Positions 9,038 to 16,289 of a stretch of 34,486 nt of DNA are shown here, piece after piece (the first letter of the stretch is position 1; the number at the start of each line of letters is the position of its first letter). Position numbers and translations under genes: made by a program. This DNA is from RUG11241 sp964560085 (GTDB lineage Bacteria; Bacillota_I; Bacilli_A; RF39; UBA660). The notes beneath the pieces are model-generated. The model made no database searches, was not told the origin of the DNA, and worked only from the letters and a program-made list of their open reading frames with translations. The stretch lies in the NCBI GenBank assembly GCA_964560085.1, contig CAZLKF010000010.1, positions 1-34,486 of the forward strand, read 5' to 3'.

Positions 9038-9862
9038 CTATTCAATACTTAAAATTGTGGAATCTAAGGTATAATTTTGTTGCGGATTGTTTTTGTAAAA
9101 TCTAATGCTATAAACATTATTTGCCAGCACTTGAAATGCAACACTATTTACTAAATTATCATTACCGACTTGAGTAGTTGTTTTAGTTCCGTTTTTTACA
9201 TGATAATTTGTCATGTCAACATTTAATTTTGTGGCATCAATAGCAATAGAAATATTTTTGTTTGCCCCAGTATTAGCTATTACTAATGTTAAATATTTGC
9301 TATCAACACTATCAATAATGCTATAAGAAACACCAACTTCATTAACTGTTACTATAAATGTGGCTCTCAAAGTCTTATGATAAGTTCCAGTTGAAGTAGC
9401 CGTTACATTAATTGTGATTGTATCACCAGAATTAAGTGTGCCATTTTCTTTATCGACTATTATTGTATTAGTTCCGACTGTTTTTACCGCTTGATTTGCA
9501 ATTAATGTTGTTGTTCCGGTTGAGTGGCAACTAATTGTAATATTTTCATTTGATGATGAACAACTAACTGCGATTTCATAAGTAATATCATCTTGAGTCC
9601 AGTTAAGAGCATCCTTTGCATTTGAAGTATCAATTGTCAATTGATAATTGCTAACTCCATCCCAGTTAAAAAGTTCATATGTATTGCCATTTAAAACATC
9701 ACTATAGAAATAAAATTCTTTAGAATCATAATAAAATTCATTCAATTTAGACAAAAAATAGCGTCCATTAGTAAGAGTTACAGGGATTATTATTGCTAAT
9801 AGTAACAAACTTATAATTAATATTCGATATTTTTTTATATTATTTTTTAAAGAATTTTTCAT
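9038..9862 (-). CDS. Exported protein with SipW-type signal region, unknown function (274 aa)
   Basis: A basic N-terminus is followed by a membrane segment (about residues 13-31) and then NGRYFLSKL, the aromatic pattern seen after the hydrophobic core in SipW-processed proteins. A segment reading KEFYFYSDVL follows at about 47-56. The rest (about 60-274) is Thr/Asn/Ser-rich predicted beta-sandwich in two parts, with NTIIVDKENGTLNSGDTITI and a second part beginning near residue 175. Two cysteines at about residues 101 and 111 could form a disulphide outside the cell. AGGTGA precedes the ATG closely. It lies between a TasA-like gene and the giant gene, with gaps of 7 and 9 bases, so co-transcription is very likely. 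I infer a matrix, fibre or adaptor subunit processed by the adjacent SipW. No named family is recognised. Confidence 0.7.
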   Translation of the reverse strand: MKNSLKNNIKKYRILIISLLLLAIIIPVTLTNGRYFLSKLNEFYYDSKEFYFYSDVLNGNTYELFNWDGVSNYQLTIDTSNAKDALNWTQDDITYEIAVSCSSSNENITISCHSTGTTTLIANQAVKTVGTNTIIVDKENGTLNSGDTITINVTATSTGTYHKTLRATFIVTVNEVGVSYSIIDSVDSKYLTLVIANTGANKNISIAIDATKLNVDMTNYHVKNGTKTTTQVGNDNLVNSVAFQVLANNVYSIRFYKNNPQQNYTLDSTILSIE

Positions 9863-9869
9863 ATTTCAC

Positions 9870-10376
9870 CTATTCTACTACCTGAACACTCTCTATTTTT
9901 ACATCTAAATAATCTGTTAATCCACTATATGTATAGTCATTGTCAGCTATATTCCAGTTAATAACCAATTGATAATTATCTGTCTGTTCTACACCTAAAT
10001 TCAGAATATTATCAAGGCACTCTAAATCAGCATTTAAGAGATTAACTAATGAACCATTTTTATATAACATTACATTAACAGGTATATTATTTGATTTTAA
10101 AATTTTTATTTTATAATTCATAGTAACTTCATTAATTTGGTTATTGTTATAATTAGTAACACTAAAATTGTATGTTTTTGTTGTCCCTGGAATCATATCA
10201 TCCAAATGAAAATTTAAAGTTGCTTCCATATTATCCTTTGTAATGGGAATCGCTGACTTAATTACAATGTCACCATTAACATTACTATCATATAAAGCAA
10301 ATGTTTGTACAACAAGGCTGGTTCCAAACAGCAAAAATGTTAATAGGAATAACCACATCACTTTTTTTCTCGGCAT
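9870..10376 (-). CDS. TasA/camelysin-like exported subunit (168 aa)
   Basis: A membrane-type signal at about residues 7-27 is followed by FALYDSNVNGDIVI, resembling the AYF/ARY region after SipW signals. The mature part is a small beta-sandwich. It contains MIPGTTKTYNFSVTNYNNN, equivalent to the IxPG...v.NxG motif of TasA/camelysin proteins, and a C-terminal strand with INWNIADND where relatives have a Trp-rich WxWpxxGxNDT strand. The start codon overlaps the sipW stop as TAATG, with GGAGG before it, so translation is probably coupled to the peptidase. It is likely a minor fibre or matrix subunit. Its sequence differs greatly from the two TasA-like proteins upstream, so it is not a recent duplicate. 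Confidence 0.7.
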   Translation of the reverse strand: MPRKKVMWLFLLTFLLFGTSLVVQTFALYDSNVNGDIVIKSAIPITKDNMEATLNFHLDDMIPGTTKTYNFSVTNYNNNQINEVTMNYKIKILKSNNIPVNVMLYKNGSLVNLLNADLECLDNILNLGVEQTDNYQLVINWNIADNDYTYSGLTDYLDVKIESVQVVE

Positions 10377-10801
10377 TATTTTTCCTCCTTTTTAAAGAAA
10401 GGAAATAGAAGAATAACAATCATTAAAGCTATTCCGGCTTTCACATAAAGAATCACATTATTAGAAATAACCCAAATAACTTTTCCAATTATAGATGATT
10501 CCGTAATCGGATCATCTATTGCAGTATTGGCATCACCTTTAGTGATAATTTTTTCATCATTTTTTTCAATAATTCGATGAGTTACATAACTTTCTTCTAT
10601 TTCATAAGTGATAATATCACCAACTTCATATTGATCACTTTTTTTTATTATTACCATCTCACCAACTTTGATATCAGGTTCCATACTTCCTGTTGCAACC
10701 TGTAAAGTTCTATATCCAAATATACTAGTATTACCCATTGCTATGATTATACCAAATATAATAATTAAAATTGAAACTAACCATGTTGACAATTTTTTCA
10801 T
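10376..10801 (-). CDS. sipW: Signal peptidase I, SipW/ER type (S26B)
   Basis: A 141-residue membrane peptidase that removes signal peptides from dedicated substrates on the outer face of the membrane. It has an N-terminal transmembrane helix (about 6-24), the catalytic block ATGSMEPDI with Ser39, and the block VTHRI with His75. Histidine in place of the usual lysine is diagnostic of the ER/SipW subtype. The GDAN block (Asp91) and following DDP are also present, and a second membrane helix lies at about 112-136. The start overlaps the preceding stop by four bases (ATGA) and the stop overlaps the next ATG. It sits in the middle of a run of exported TasA-like proteins, matching the tapA-sipW-tasA logic of Bacillus matrix operons. 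The family assignment is strong; the substrate list is inferred from position. Confidence 0.92.
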   Translation of the reverse strand: MKKLSTWLVSILIIIFGIIIAMGNTSIFGYRTLQVATGSMEPDIKVGEMVIIKKSDQYEVGDIITYEIEESYVTHRIIEKNDEKIITKGDANTAIDDPITESSIIGKVIWVISNNVILYVKAGIALMIVILLFPFFKKEEK

Positions 10802-11376
10802 ACATCTTCCTCTGCTGTTATTAAAATTTCTAGTTTATAAATGGCCTTTGCTTCAATTCCATACTTTGTATCATTTGGTCCTTCAAACCATTTCCACTCA
10901 AGCAAGTAAGTTTTTGTTTCATCAATTGATAGATGATTCAACTTTGTGTTCAAATCGGCAACTGCTTTCCAATTTTCAGCATCACCAACTATATATTTAT
11001 CATTTTCCAATAAACGATAACGCATATCCATTTTTTGTTTATTTTCATCTTGAAAATTTATCCCATATAAAATATTAAGTCCTGATTTGTTTTTTACAAA
11101 AAACTCATAGTTGCCACTTAATCCTGGGGCAATTTTCCCGTTTACAACATATTTTTCGGTTGTTTTAAATATCTCTAGTGTATTAGCAACTGCCCATTTA
11201 CTTCGATGATCTTCAACGAAAAGGGTCTGTGGTGTTGGCTTGGGAATAACTATTACCGCCGTATTATTAGATGTGCAAGAACATCTTATTAACAATAAAA
11301 TAAGGCATATTATGAGTAAAAAGGTCCAATAAACAATAGTACGCTTTGTTCGACTATTTCTACCCTTTTTATCCAT
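10798..11376 (-). CDS. TasA/camelysin-like exported protein with long N-terminal anchor (192 aa)
   Basis: A strongly basic N-terminus and a membrane helix (about 14-31, ending in RCSCTS) precede a Pro-rich linker (VIPKPTPQ) and a beta-sandwich domain. The domain carries KIAPGLSGNYEFFVKNKSG, the camelysin/TasA IxPG...N.S element, and the strand YLLEWKWFEGPNDTKYG, matching the Trp-rich motif common in this superfamily. The cysteines directly after the membrane helix are unusual. They could be lipidated or disulphide-linked, but there is no clean lipobox. It is translationally coupled to sipW. A tapA-like anchoring role for the fibre is possible from gene order, but that is inference. Confidence 0.72.
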   Translation of the reverse strand: MDKKGRNSRTKRTIVYWTFLLIICLILLLIRCSCTSNNTAVIVIPKPTPQTLFVEDHRSKWAVANTLEIFKTTEKYVVNGKIAPGLSGNYEFFVKNKSGLNILYGINFQDENKQKMDMRYRLLENDKYIVGDAENWKAVADLNTKLNHLSIDETKTYLLEWKWFEGPNDTKYGIEAKAIYKLEILITAEEDV

Positions 11377-11402
11377 AATACACCTACCTTAGATTTATGA
11401 TA

Positions 11403-11434
11403 AATCAAGAATTATTTTTCAATAATTCTTGATT
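11403..11434 (-). other. Fourteen-pair stem with GAAA loop between the first subunit gene and the rest of the operon
   Basis: On the minus strand AATCAAGAATTATT pairs perfectly with AATAATTCTTGATT around a GAAA (GNRA) tetraloop. No run of T follows, so complete termination is unlikely. It lies 23 bases after the stop of the TasA-like gene and 26 bases before the next start. It may protect the 3' end of the upstream message or partly attenuate read-through. Confidence 0.7.
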
Positions 11435-11457
11435 TTGTCATAAATTAAATAATAAAT

Positions 11458-12039
11458 TTAAATATGTTGTTTTAAGTTAACCGTTACAGGAACACTAATT
11501 GCTTTTCCAGCATCTAGAGTATCAGCTGCATTGTTTGTTGGATCTCCATCTGGCCATGTAAAGTAAATATCTACTATAACTGCATCAGCTGTAGCTAACG
11601 GAGTTGTTGTATTAGCAAGTAACATTTCACCAGTAATTTTGTTATTTGCTGGCACATCTGTTTTTGTATTTCCACCATCTGTAGAATACTTTACTGTAAC
11701 ATTAGCAGGCTTGTTTGTAATAGTACCTAACTCTATTTCGTAATCCAAAGAAACTTCAGTTCCATTTGGATCAATAGTAACTTGTACGCTACCGCCTCTA
11801 GCTGGAGCAATTCTATTATCTAAAACATGATCACTCTCATCTAAATCTAAAGTTAAATGACCATTCAAAGTAGCACCATTGCCAGTAACATCTTGTTCGT
11901 TAACCTCAATAGTCCAAGCTGCTGCTTGTAATGTTTGAGTACCAGTAATCGAACTAGCATATCTAGCATAAGTATAAACTCCTGCTCCTAAAACTAAGAA
12001 TAATAATAAAACAATTAGTAACATATTTCTCTTCTTCAT
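11458..12039 (-). CDS. TasA/camelysin-like fibre subunit, probably the major one (193 aa)
   Basis: The signal region has MKKR, a hydrophobic core (about 6-22) and YTYARYASSITGTQTLQAA, a typical SipW-dependent cleavage context. The mature domain contains NRIAPARGGSVQVTIDPNGT (the I-P-G...N-G element) and a C-terminal strand with IYFTWPDGDPTNNAADT, the superfamily's Trp/Asp/Thr motif. It is Thr/Asp/Ala-rich with no cysteine in the mature part, as expected of an extracellular beta-fibre protein. A strong GGGAGGTG ribosome site precedes the ATG. It is the first gene of the operon and is separated from the rest by a strong stem-loop, which suggests it is made in excess. In Bacillus, TasA forms matrix fibres after SipW cleavage; the same role here is inferred. 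Confidence 0.8.
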   Translation of the reverse strand: MKKRNMLLIVLLLFLVLGAGVYTYARYASSITGTQTLQAAAWTIEVNEQDVTGNGATLNGHLTLDLDESDHVLDNRIAPARGGSVQVTIDPNGTEVSLDYEIELGTITNKPANVTVKYSTDGGNTKTDVPANNKITGEMLLANTTTPLATADAVIVDIYFTWPDGDPTNNAADTLDAGKAISVPVTVNLKQHI

Positions 12040-12065
12040 TTTAACACCTCCCTAAGACCTATCTT

Positions 12066-12094
12066 ACTATAAAAAATGTTATCATATTTTTACA
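12066..12094 (-). promoter_or_regulatory. Possible promoter for the SipW/TasA-like operon
   Basis: TGTAAA (12094-12089), 17 bases, TATAGT (12071-12066) on the minus strand, about 27 bases before the start codon. The -10 is good and the -35 is poor, so an activator may be involved. An overlapping alternative is TTTCCA-N17-TAACAT. Confidence 0.35.
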
Positions 12095-12111
12095 GCTTTG
12101 GAAAGTATTTT

Positions 12112-12486
12112 TTAAAAATTTTTGTCATCATTTGACATTTTTTTCTTTTTGATAATTATATCAACAATAACTGCTACGATTCCTAGTGCTAATAACACTA
12201 TTCCATATATCATAAAATTAGTTGTTAATGATTTAACAAATGGTAATAAAATTTGTCCATAATCCTGAACATCACTCAAAATAGTTTCAATAATGCTTTT
12301 TCCAAATAAGCCAAGTGAAACAAATAATAATGCAACAAACAATGTTGGAATGTAAAACCATTTTAGCCATTTACGAAAGCTCCATCTAAATAGTAATAAT
12401 AGAATAATACAGCCAACAATACAAGCAATTAGAATTAAATTTGTATTTTTACTACTTAATATACTTACTATTTCACTTGCTTCCAT
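12112..12486 (-). CDS. Small membrane protein, three predicted helices (124 aa)
   Basis: Predicted membrane helices lie at about residues 16-34, 44-63 and 90-112, with a basic loop (RWSFRKWLKW) between the first two and a charged KKKK tail. No catalytic motif or named family is recognised. Its ATG overlaps the stop of the 176-residue gene as TAATG, with GGGTGAT as a usable ribosome site five bases before it. The pair therefore looks translationally coupled. Adding one base in the TTT run at the junction would fuse both frames into one protein of about 301 residues: one helix, a soluble helical domain, then three helices. A split gene or a sequencing indel is therefore possible. Confidence 0.6.
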   Translation of the reverse strand: MEASEIVSILSSKNTNLILIACIVGCIILLLLFRWSFRKWLKWFYIPTLFVALLFVSLGLFGKSIIETILSDVQDYGQILLPFVKSLTTNFMIYGIVLLALGIVAVIVDIIIKKKKMSNDDKNF

Positions 12487-13016
12487 TAAATATCACCCAT
12501 TCCTTTTGAGATATCTTTTAAAGATTTGATAATATCCTCGTAATTTTCATCAATTAGTTCTTTTATTTGATTTCTTGTTTCATCATTTAATTCACTTTTT
12601 AATTCTAACGAAGTAGCTAAGACATCATAATTTTCTTCAACTAATTCTACTATACTTTGCTTACTTGGATAAGAGATTTCTTCATCAGGATTAATCTTGT
12701 TAACAATTACAGAACCCACATAATCTCCAAATACTTTCTTTAATTTTGAATTACTTAATAACTTTTTGGTTTGTTCTTTAGTTAATCCTGCTTGTTCTAA
12801 AGAATCATATACTTGTGTACCTAATTCAGTTGTTTTTCCTTCTTTATCTTCAAGCATTTCTGTAATTTCAATTTCAGTAATACTATTAGATATGCTTTCT
12901 TTAGTTAGAAACTTGCCAGCTGACGAGGTAATTCCTAGTCCTATTTCTAATATGAATAAAACAATTGTCACAATAATTGAAAAAATAATTCCCATAACAT
13001 TCAAAAATACTTTCAT
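12486..13016 (-). CDS. Membrane-anchored helical protein of unknown function (176 aa)
   Basis: One N-terminal membrane helix (about 5-29) is followed by about 145 charged, predominantly helical residues outside or beneath the membrane. These include EITEMLEDKEGKTTELGTQ and a C-terminal acidic stretch with repeated ELxxEN(Y)xD segments (VELVEENYDV at about 125, ELIDENYEDI at about 153). That short internal repeat is visible but weak. AAGGTGGATG precedes the ATG. It is coupled to the next gene by a one-base overlap. No family is named. The overall shape suggests a sensor or scaffold subunit, and the two genes may belong to the neighbouring surface operon or be independent of it. Confidence 0.6.
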   Translation of the reverse strand: MKVFLNVMGIIFSIIVTIVLFILEIGLGITSSAGKFLTKESISNSITEIEITEMLEDKEGKTTELGTQVYDSLEQAGLTKEQTKKLLSNSKLKKVFGDYVGSVIVNKINPDEEISYPSKQSIVELVEENYDVLATSLELKSELNDETRNQIKELIDENYEDIIKSLKDISKGMGDI

Positions 13017-13065
13017 ACATCCACCTTCTAATAAAAAGATACCATATTATGACATTTTTTTCAAT

Positions 13066-13086
13066 AAAAAAGCACTATTTGTGCTT
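13066..13086 (-). terminator. Terminator of the cation-efflux gene
   Basis: AAGCAC and GTGCTT pair around TATTT. On the minus strand the stem is followed by TTTTTTATTG. The stop codon of the transporter gene lies at the edge of the hairpin. Confidence 0.75.
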
Positions 13087-13954
13087 ATTTAGGATCAATA
13101 TGAACTACTACATCATAGATATTATCAAAGTGCGTAATAATATCCTTTTTTATGTTTTCGGCAACTTCGTGACTTTGACTTGTCGTATATTTGCCATCAA
13201 CACTTAATTCGAGAATAATGATGTAATTATATCCAACTGGAAACGAACAAATCCTATTTGTTTTTTCAATTTCCGGATAGTTCTTTATAATATTGCATAT
13301 TTTAGCAACTTGTTTTTTATTTAATGATTTATCCATTAAAACGTTAAAGCTTTCAATGAAAATCTTGATACCAATAAACATAATCCAAAGTGATATAGCA
13401 ATACCCAAGACACCATCTAACCATCTATATTGGACATTTTGGCTAAATATAATTGAGATTAAAGTAAATGTTGTGATTATCATGTCATTACGATGATCTT
13501 CCATACTCGCTTTTAATAATATATTATGATGCTTTTTATAACTTCTTCTTGAAATTAAATACAAAGCAAATTTTACAATAATTGTTATGATGCAAACAAT
13601 TATTAGATATATACTAAATATTATTTCATTCTTTAATACGATTGAAGCAACACCATTGTATAATAATTTTACTGCTATTATAATCATTGAAATACTAATA
13701 AACATTGAAAAAATATATTCAGCTTTTCCATGCCCTAATTCATGACTATCATCTTTGGGAATACTAGAAATTCTAGCACCAACATAAGACATAAATGAAG
13801 CAAAAATATCACTAGCGCTATTCAAACTATCAGCAATAATTGCTTGACTGTTTGACATAATTCCGGCAATAATTTTTATTATACATAAAAATACGTTGCC
13901 TATTATGCCGAATACGCTAATATTTTTAGTACATTTAAAACGCTCGTGGTCCAT
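13085..13954 (-). CDS. Cation diffusion facilitator (CDF) metal exporter, manganese-type site
   Basis: A proton-coupled divalent-metal exporter of 289 residues in the plasma membrane. It has the usual layout of six membrane helices (about 12-205) and a C-terminal cytoplasmic metallochaperone-like domain (about 210-289). The family block HELGHGKAEY lies after helix 2. The metal-site residues in helices 2 and 5 read NSASD (Asn45, Asp49) and DHRND. In characterised families the Asn/Asp plus DxRND pattern goes with manganese exporters (MneP/MneS/MntE), while zinc/iron types have DxxxD or HxxxD with His in helix 5. Manganese is therefore my preferred substrate, by inference. The start has AGTAGGTG before the ATG. 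A strong hairpin lies just upstream and could regulate it. Confidence 0.9.
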   Translation of the reverse strand: MDHERFKCTKNISVFGIIGNVFLCIIKIIAGIMSNSQAIIADSLNSASDIFASFMSYVGARISSIPKDDSHELGHGKAEYIFSMFISISMIIIAVKLLYNGVASIVLKNEIIFSIYLIIVCIITIIVKFALYLISRRSYKKHHNILLKASMEDHRNDMIITTFTLISIIFSQNVQYRWLDGVLGIAISLWIMFIGIKIFIESFNVLMDKSLNKKQVAKICNIIKNYPEIEKTNRICSFPVGYNYIIILELSVDGKYTTSQSHEVAENIKKDIITHFDNIYDVVVHIDPK

Positions 13955-13973
13955 AAAACACCTACTCCTATAT

Positions 13974-14005
13974 AAAAAATTCCTATCCAGAAGGACAAGA
14001 ATTTT
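13974..14005 (-). terminator. Hairpin with T-run: operon terminator or leader attenuator of the CDF gene
   Basis: Thirteen consecutive pairs, two of them G-U, around a four-base loop, followed on the minus strand by six T. It lies about 73 bases after the HAD-like gene and about 20 bases before the transporter start. It can serve as the terminator of the hydrogenase operon. Its closeness to the transporter start also allows a transcription-attenuation role. I recognise no manganese or other metal riboswitch core in the 120-base leader. Confidence 0.65.
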
Positions 14006-14077
14006 ATTAACTCAAACTTCATTAATAAACCAAGTACTAATTTTACAAATAAATTTTAATATATTTATTATTATTTG

Positions 14078-14605
14078 TCAACTTAGTTTCTTATGTTCTA
14101 ATTGCAAATCGAGATGATTTTGAATTGCTTCATTTAATCCGGGTAGTCCTTTTTGTGAACTACAATAAGCCTCAGATATATTCCCGCCTGGCATAAAAGC
14201 GACATAATCAACAGGAAATTGTCCAATTAATCGATGTAATGTCTTTTGAAGAATAAGAGCATCTTCAGCATAATAAACTGTTGTCAAAAATGATTGATAT
14301 TTATTTAACAAATCCTTAATGTTATTAACTTTATAAGGTGCATCCCTAACAATAACATTACGTTTTTCATCTAAATATGCATCTCCCGCATGTTGTGGCC
14401 CCATTATGATTTTTGAACTGCGGTATTTATCAGCCTCAATTAGACTTGTTTCTAAATCTTTCAACATATTAGTAGATGCAAAAGAAAACATCATTTGCTC
14501 ATCGCCTGCTAATTGATCTAATAATGCAAAAAACTTTTTAAGTTCATTTTCGCGGTCCTCACCACCTGTAAACGTTCCCGTATAATCACATATAAATAAT
14601 TTCAT
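14078..14605 (-). CDS. Small HAD-like hydrolase candidate at the end of the hydrogenase operon (175 aa)
   Basis: The N-terminus reads MKLFICDYTGTFTGGEDRE, close to the DxxGT motif I of HAD phosphatases, with Asp7 the would-be nucleophile. A strand ending FSFAST (about residues 60-65) could supply motif II Ser/Thr. A later VYYAED segment (about 114) is a weak candidate for the acidic motif. The standard second aspartate of motif I (DxD) is replaced by threonine, as happens in some HAD subfamilies. AGGAGAG precedes the ATG, 12 bases after hydA, so it is likely co-transcribed. It has no membrane segment. A housekeeping or maturation role beside the hydrogenase is possible but unsupported. The HAD assignment itself is tentative. 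Confidence 0.5.
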   Translation of the reverse strand: MKLFICDYTGTFTGGEDRENELKKFFALLDQLAGDEQMMFSFASTNMLKDLETSLIEADKYRSSKIIMGPQHAGDAYLDEKRNVIVRDAPYKVNNIKDLLNKYQSFLTTVYYAEDALILQKTLHRLIGQFPVDYVAFMPGGNISEAYCSSQKGLPGLNEAIQNHLDLQLEHKKLS

Positions 14606-14617
14606 GTGCTCTCCTTT

Positions 14618-16282
14618 TCATTTGGTATGTAATATTTCTCTGGCTTTTTTACTGCCAGGTTTATCCAAAAATTCCTTATAAATTTGTTTTATCGTTTCAT
14701 TTTCATGTGCTCTTCTTCTTGTATCTTTATTATCAATATCATATAGTAGGTTCATTCTATTTGCACGATAATCTTCAAAATTTCTTTTATCACTTGAAAC
14801 AGTTGGTTGACCCCCACCATTAAGACATCCACCAGGACAACTCATAACTTCAATAAATTGATAATGGCACAAATTATTCTTTAAATCTTTGATAATGGAA
14901 CGCACATTTAATAGGCCACTCACAACAGCAACATTTAATTCAATGCCAGCAATTGTATATTTTGCTTCTTTAAATCCTTTTAATCCTCTTACTTCTTTAA
15001 ATTCGACTTTATCTGATCTACCTTCCAATATTTCTTTGGCTGTACGTAATGCTGCTTCCATAACACCACCACTAGTACCAAAGATCACCGAATGTCCTTC
15101 TCCAAAAAGAGGATCACATTCGCTTTCTTCTAAAGAATTAAAGTCAATCTTATTGTTTTTAATCAAACGAGCTAATTCTCTAGTGGTTAGCACAAAATCA
15201 ATGTTGTCATCGCTATTTCTTTCTTCTTTTTTAGCTGTACATGGCATGATAGTAACAACTTTTACATCATCTTTAATTATGCTATTTTTATTGGCATAAT
15301 AAGTTTTCATAATTGCTCCAAACATCTGCTGAGGTGATTTACAAGTAGAAATATTTTCTTCAATTTCTGGAAAATTTTTCTTTTGAAACACTATCCAAGC
15401 TGGACAGCAAGAAGTAAATAGTGGTAATCTTTTATTTTCTTTCAATCTCTCAATTAATTCATTTGCTTCTTCCACAATTGTTAAATCAGCGGTTAAATTA
15501 ACATCGAAAACTTTAGAAAATCCTAACATTTTTAAGGCAGTTACCATTTTCCCAATAGTATTTCCCTCAAGGCCAAATTCTTCTCCTAAAGCAACACGAA
15601 CAGCTGGTGCAAATGCAACAATTGTGTGCTTGCTTTTGTCGCTCAGTAAATGGCAGACTGACTTTATATCATCTTTTTCTGTCAAAGCTCCAGTTGGGCA
15701 AACATTAATGCATTGACCACATTTCACACAGTTTGTATTTTCTAGAGGAATTTCAAATTCACAACCAATATGAGTATCAATTCCACGATCATTTCTTCCA
15801 ATTGCTCCAATGCCTTGAATTTTCTCACAAGTTGCTACACAACGATTGCATAGTATACATTTACTATTATCTCTAATAATGGCTGAATTATTTATTTCAA
15901 CTAAACTTTTTATTTTTTTATTGGGTATTTCAATATTATATTCATTAATCAATTTTTGAAGTTCACAGCTTCCATTCTTACGGCAATTGATACAATCATA
16001 GTTATGGTTATCTAAAATTAGTTTTAATGTTCGTTTTCGTGAATCAATAACTCTTTTTGAATCAGTAAATATTTCCATACCATCATGCACTTTAGTAACA
16101 CAAGATGCTACTAAATTTCGCGAATTTTTAACTTCCACTACACATACTCGGCAAGCTCCTATTTCATTAATTTCTTTTAAAAAACACAAAGTGGGAATTT
16201 TTATGTTATTTTCGTGAGCCACTTCTAAAATAGTTTTTTCACCTTCAACATAGTATTCTTGATTATTTATTTTAACTTGCAT
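14618..16282 (-). CDS. hydA: [FeFe] hydrogenase catalytic subunit of a HydABC complex
   Basis: A 554-residue cytoplasmic subunit that reduces protons to H2. Order of clusters: N-terminal plant-type [2Fe-2S] domain (Cys33, Cys44, Cys47, Cys61), His/Cys3 [4Fe-4S] site in HNYDCINCRKNGSCEL (about 93-108), two ferredoxin [4Fe-4S] motifs (CILCNRCVATC and CVKCGQCINVC, about 140-200), then the H-cluster domain. The three H-cluster signatures are intact: TSCCPAW (Cys292/293), MPCTAKKEE (Cys348) and SCPGGCLNGGGQP (Cys482, Cys486), giving the four cluster ligands. A small C-terminal helical domain follows. AGGTGA precedes the ATG. It follows hydC and hydB with short gaps, so the complex should be NADH- and ferredoxin-linked and possibly electron-bifurcating, as in Thermotoga-type HydABC. 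Bifurcation is inferred from subunit composition. Confidence 0.95.
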   Translation of the reverse strand: MQVKINNQEYYVEGEKTILEVAHENNIKIPTLCFLKEINEIGACRVCVVEVKNSRNLVASCVTKVHDGMEIFTDSKRVIDSRKRTLKLILDNHNYDCINCRKNGSCELQKLINEYNIEIPNKKIKSLVEINNSAIIRDNSKCILCNRCVATCEKIQGIGAIGRNDRGIDTHIGCEFEIPLENTNCVKCGQCINVCPTGALTEKDDIKSVCHLLSDKSKHTIVAFAPAVRVALGEEFGLEGNTIGKMVTALKMLGFSKVFDVNLTADLTIVEEANELIERLKENKRLPLFTSCCPAWIVFQKKNFPEIEENISTCKSPQQMFGAIMKTYYANKNSIIKDDVKVVTIMPCTAKKEERNSDDNIDFVLTTRELARLIKNNKIDFNSLEESECDPLFGEGHSVIFGTSGGVMEAALRTAKEILEGRSDKVEFKEVRGLKGFKEAKYTIAGIELNVAVVSGLLNVRSIIKDLKNNLCHYQFIEVMSCPGGCLNGGGQPTVSSDKRNFEDYRANRMNLLYDIDNKDTRRRAHENETIKQIYKEFLDKPGSKKAREILHTK

Positions 16283-16289
16283 AATTCAC

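Noticed and set aside
13955..14077. Possible yybP-ykoY or other metal riboswitch before the CDF gene
   Set aside because: Only a simple hairpin is visible; I find none of the conserved riboswitch core sequences. It is kept as a hairpin/terminator.
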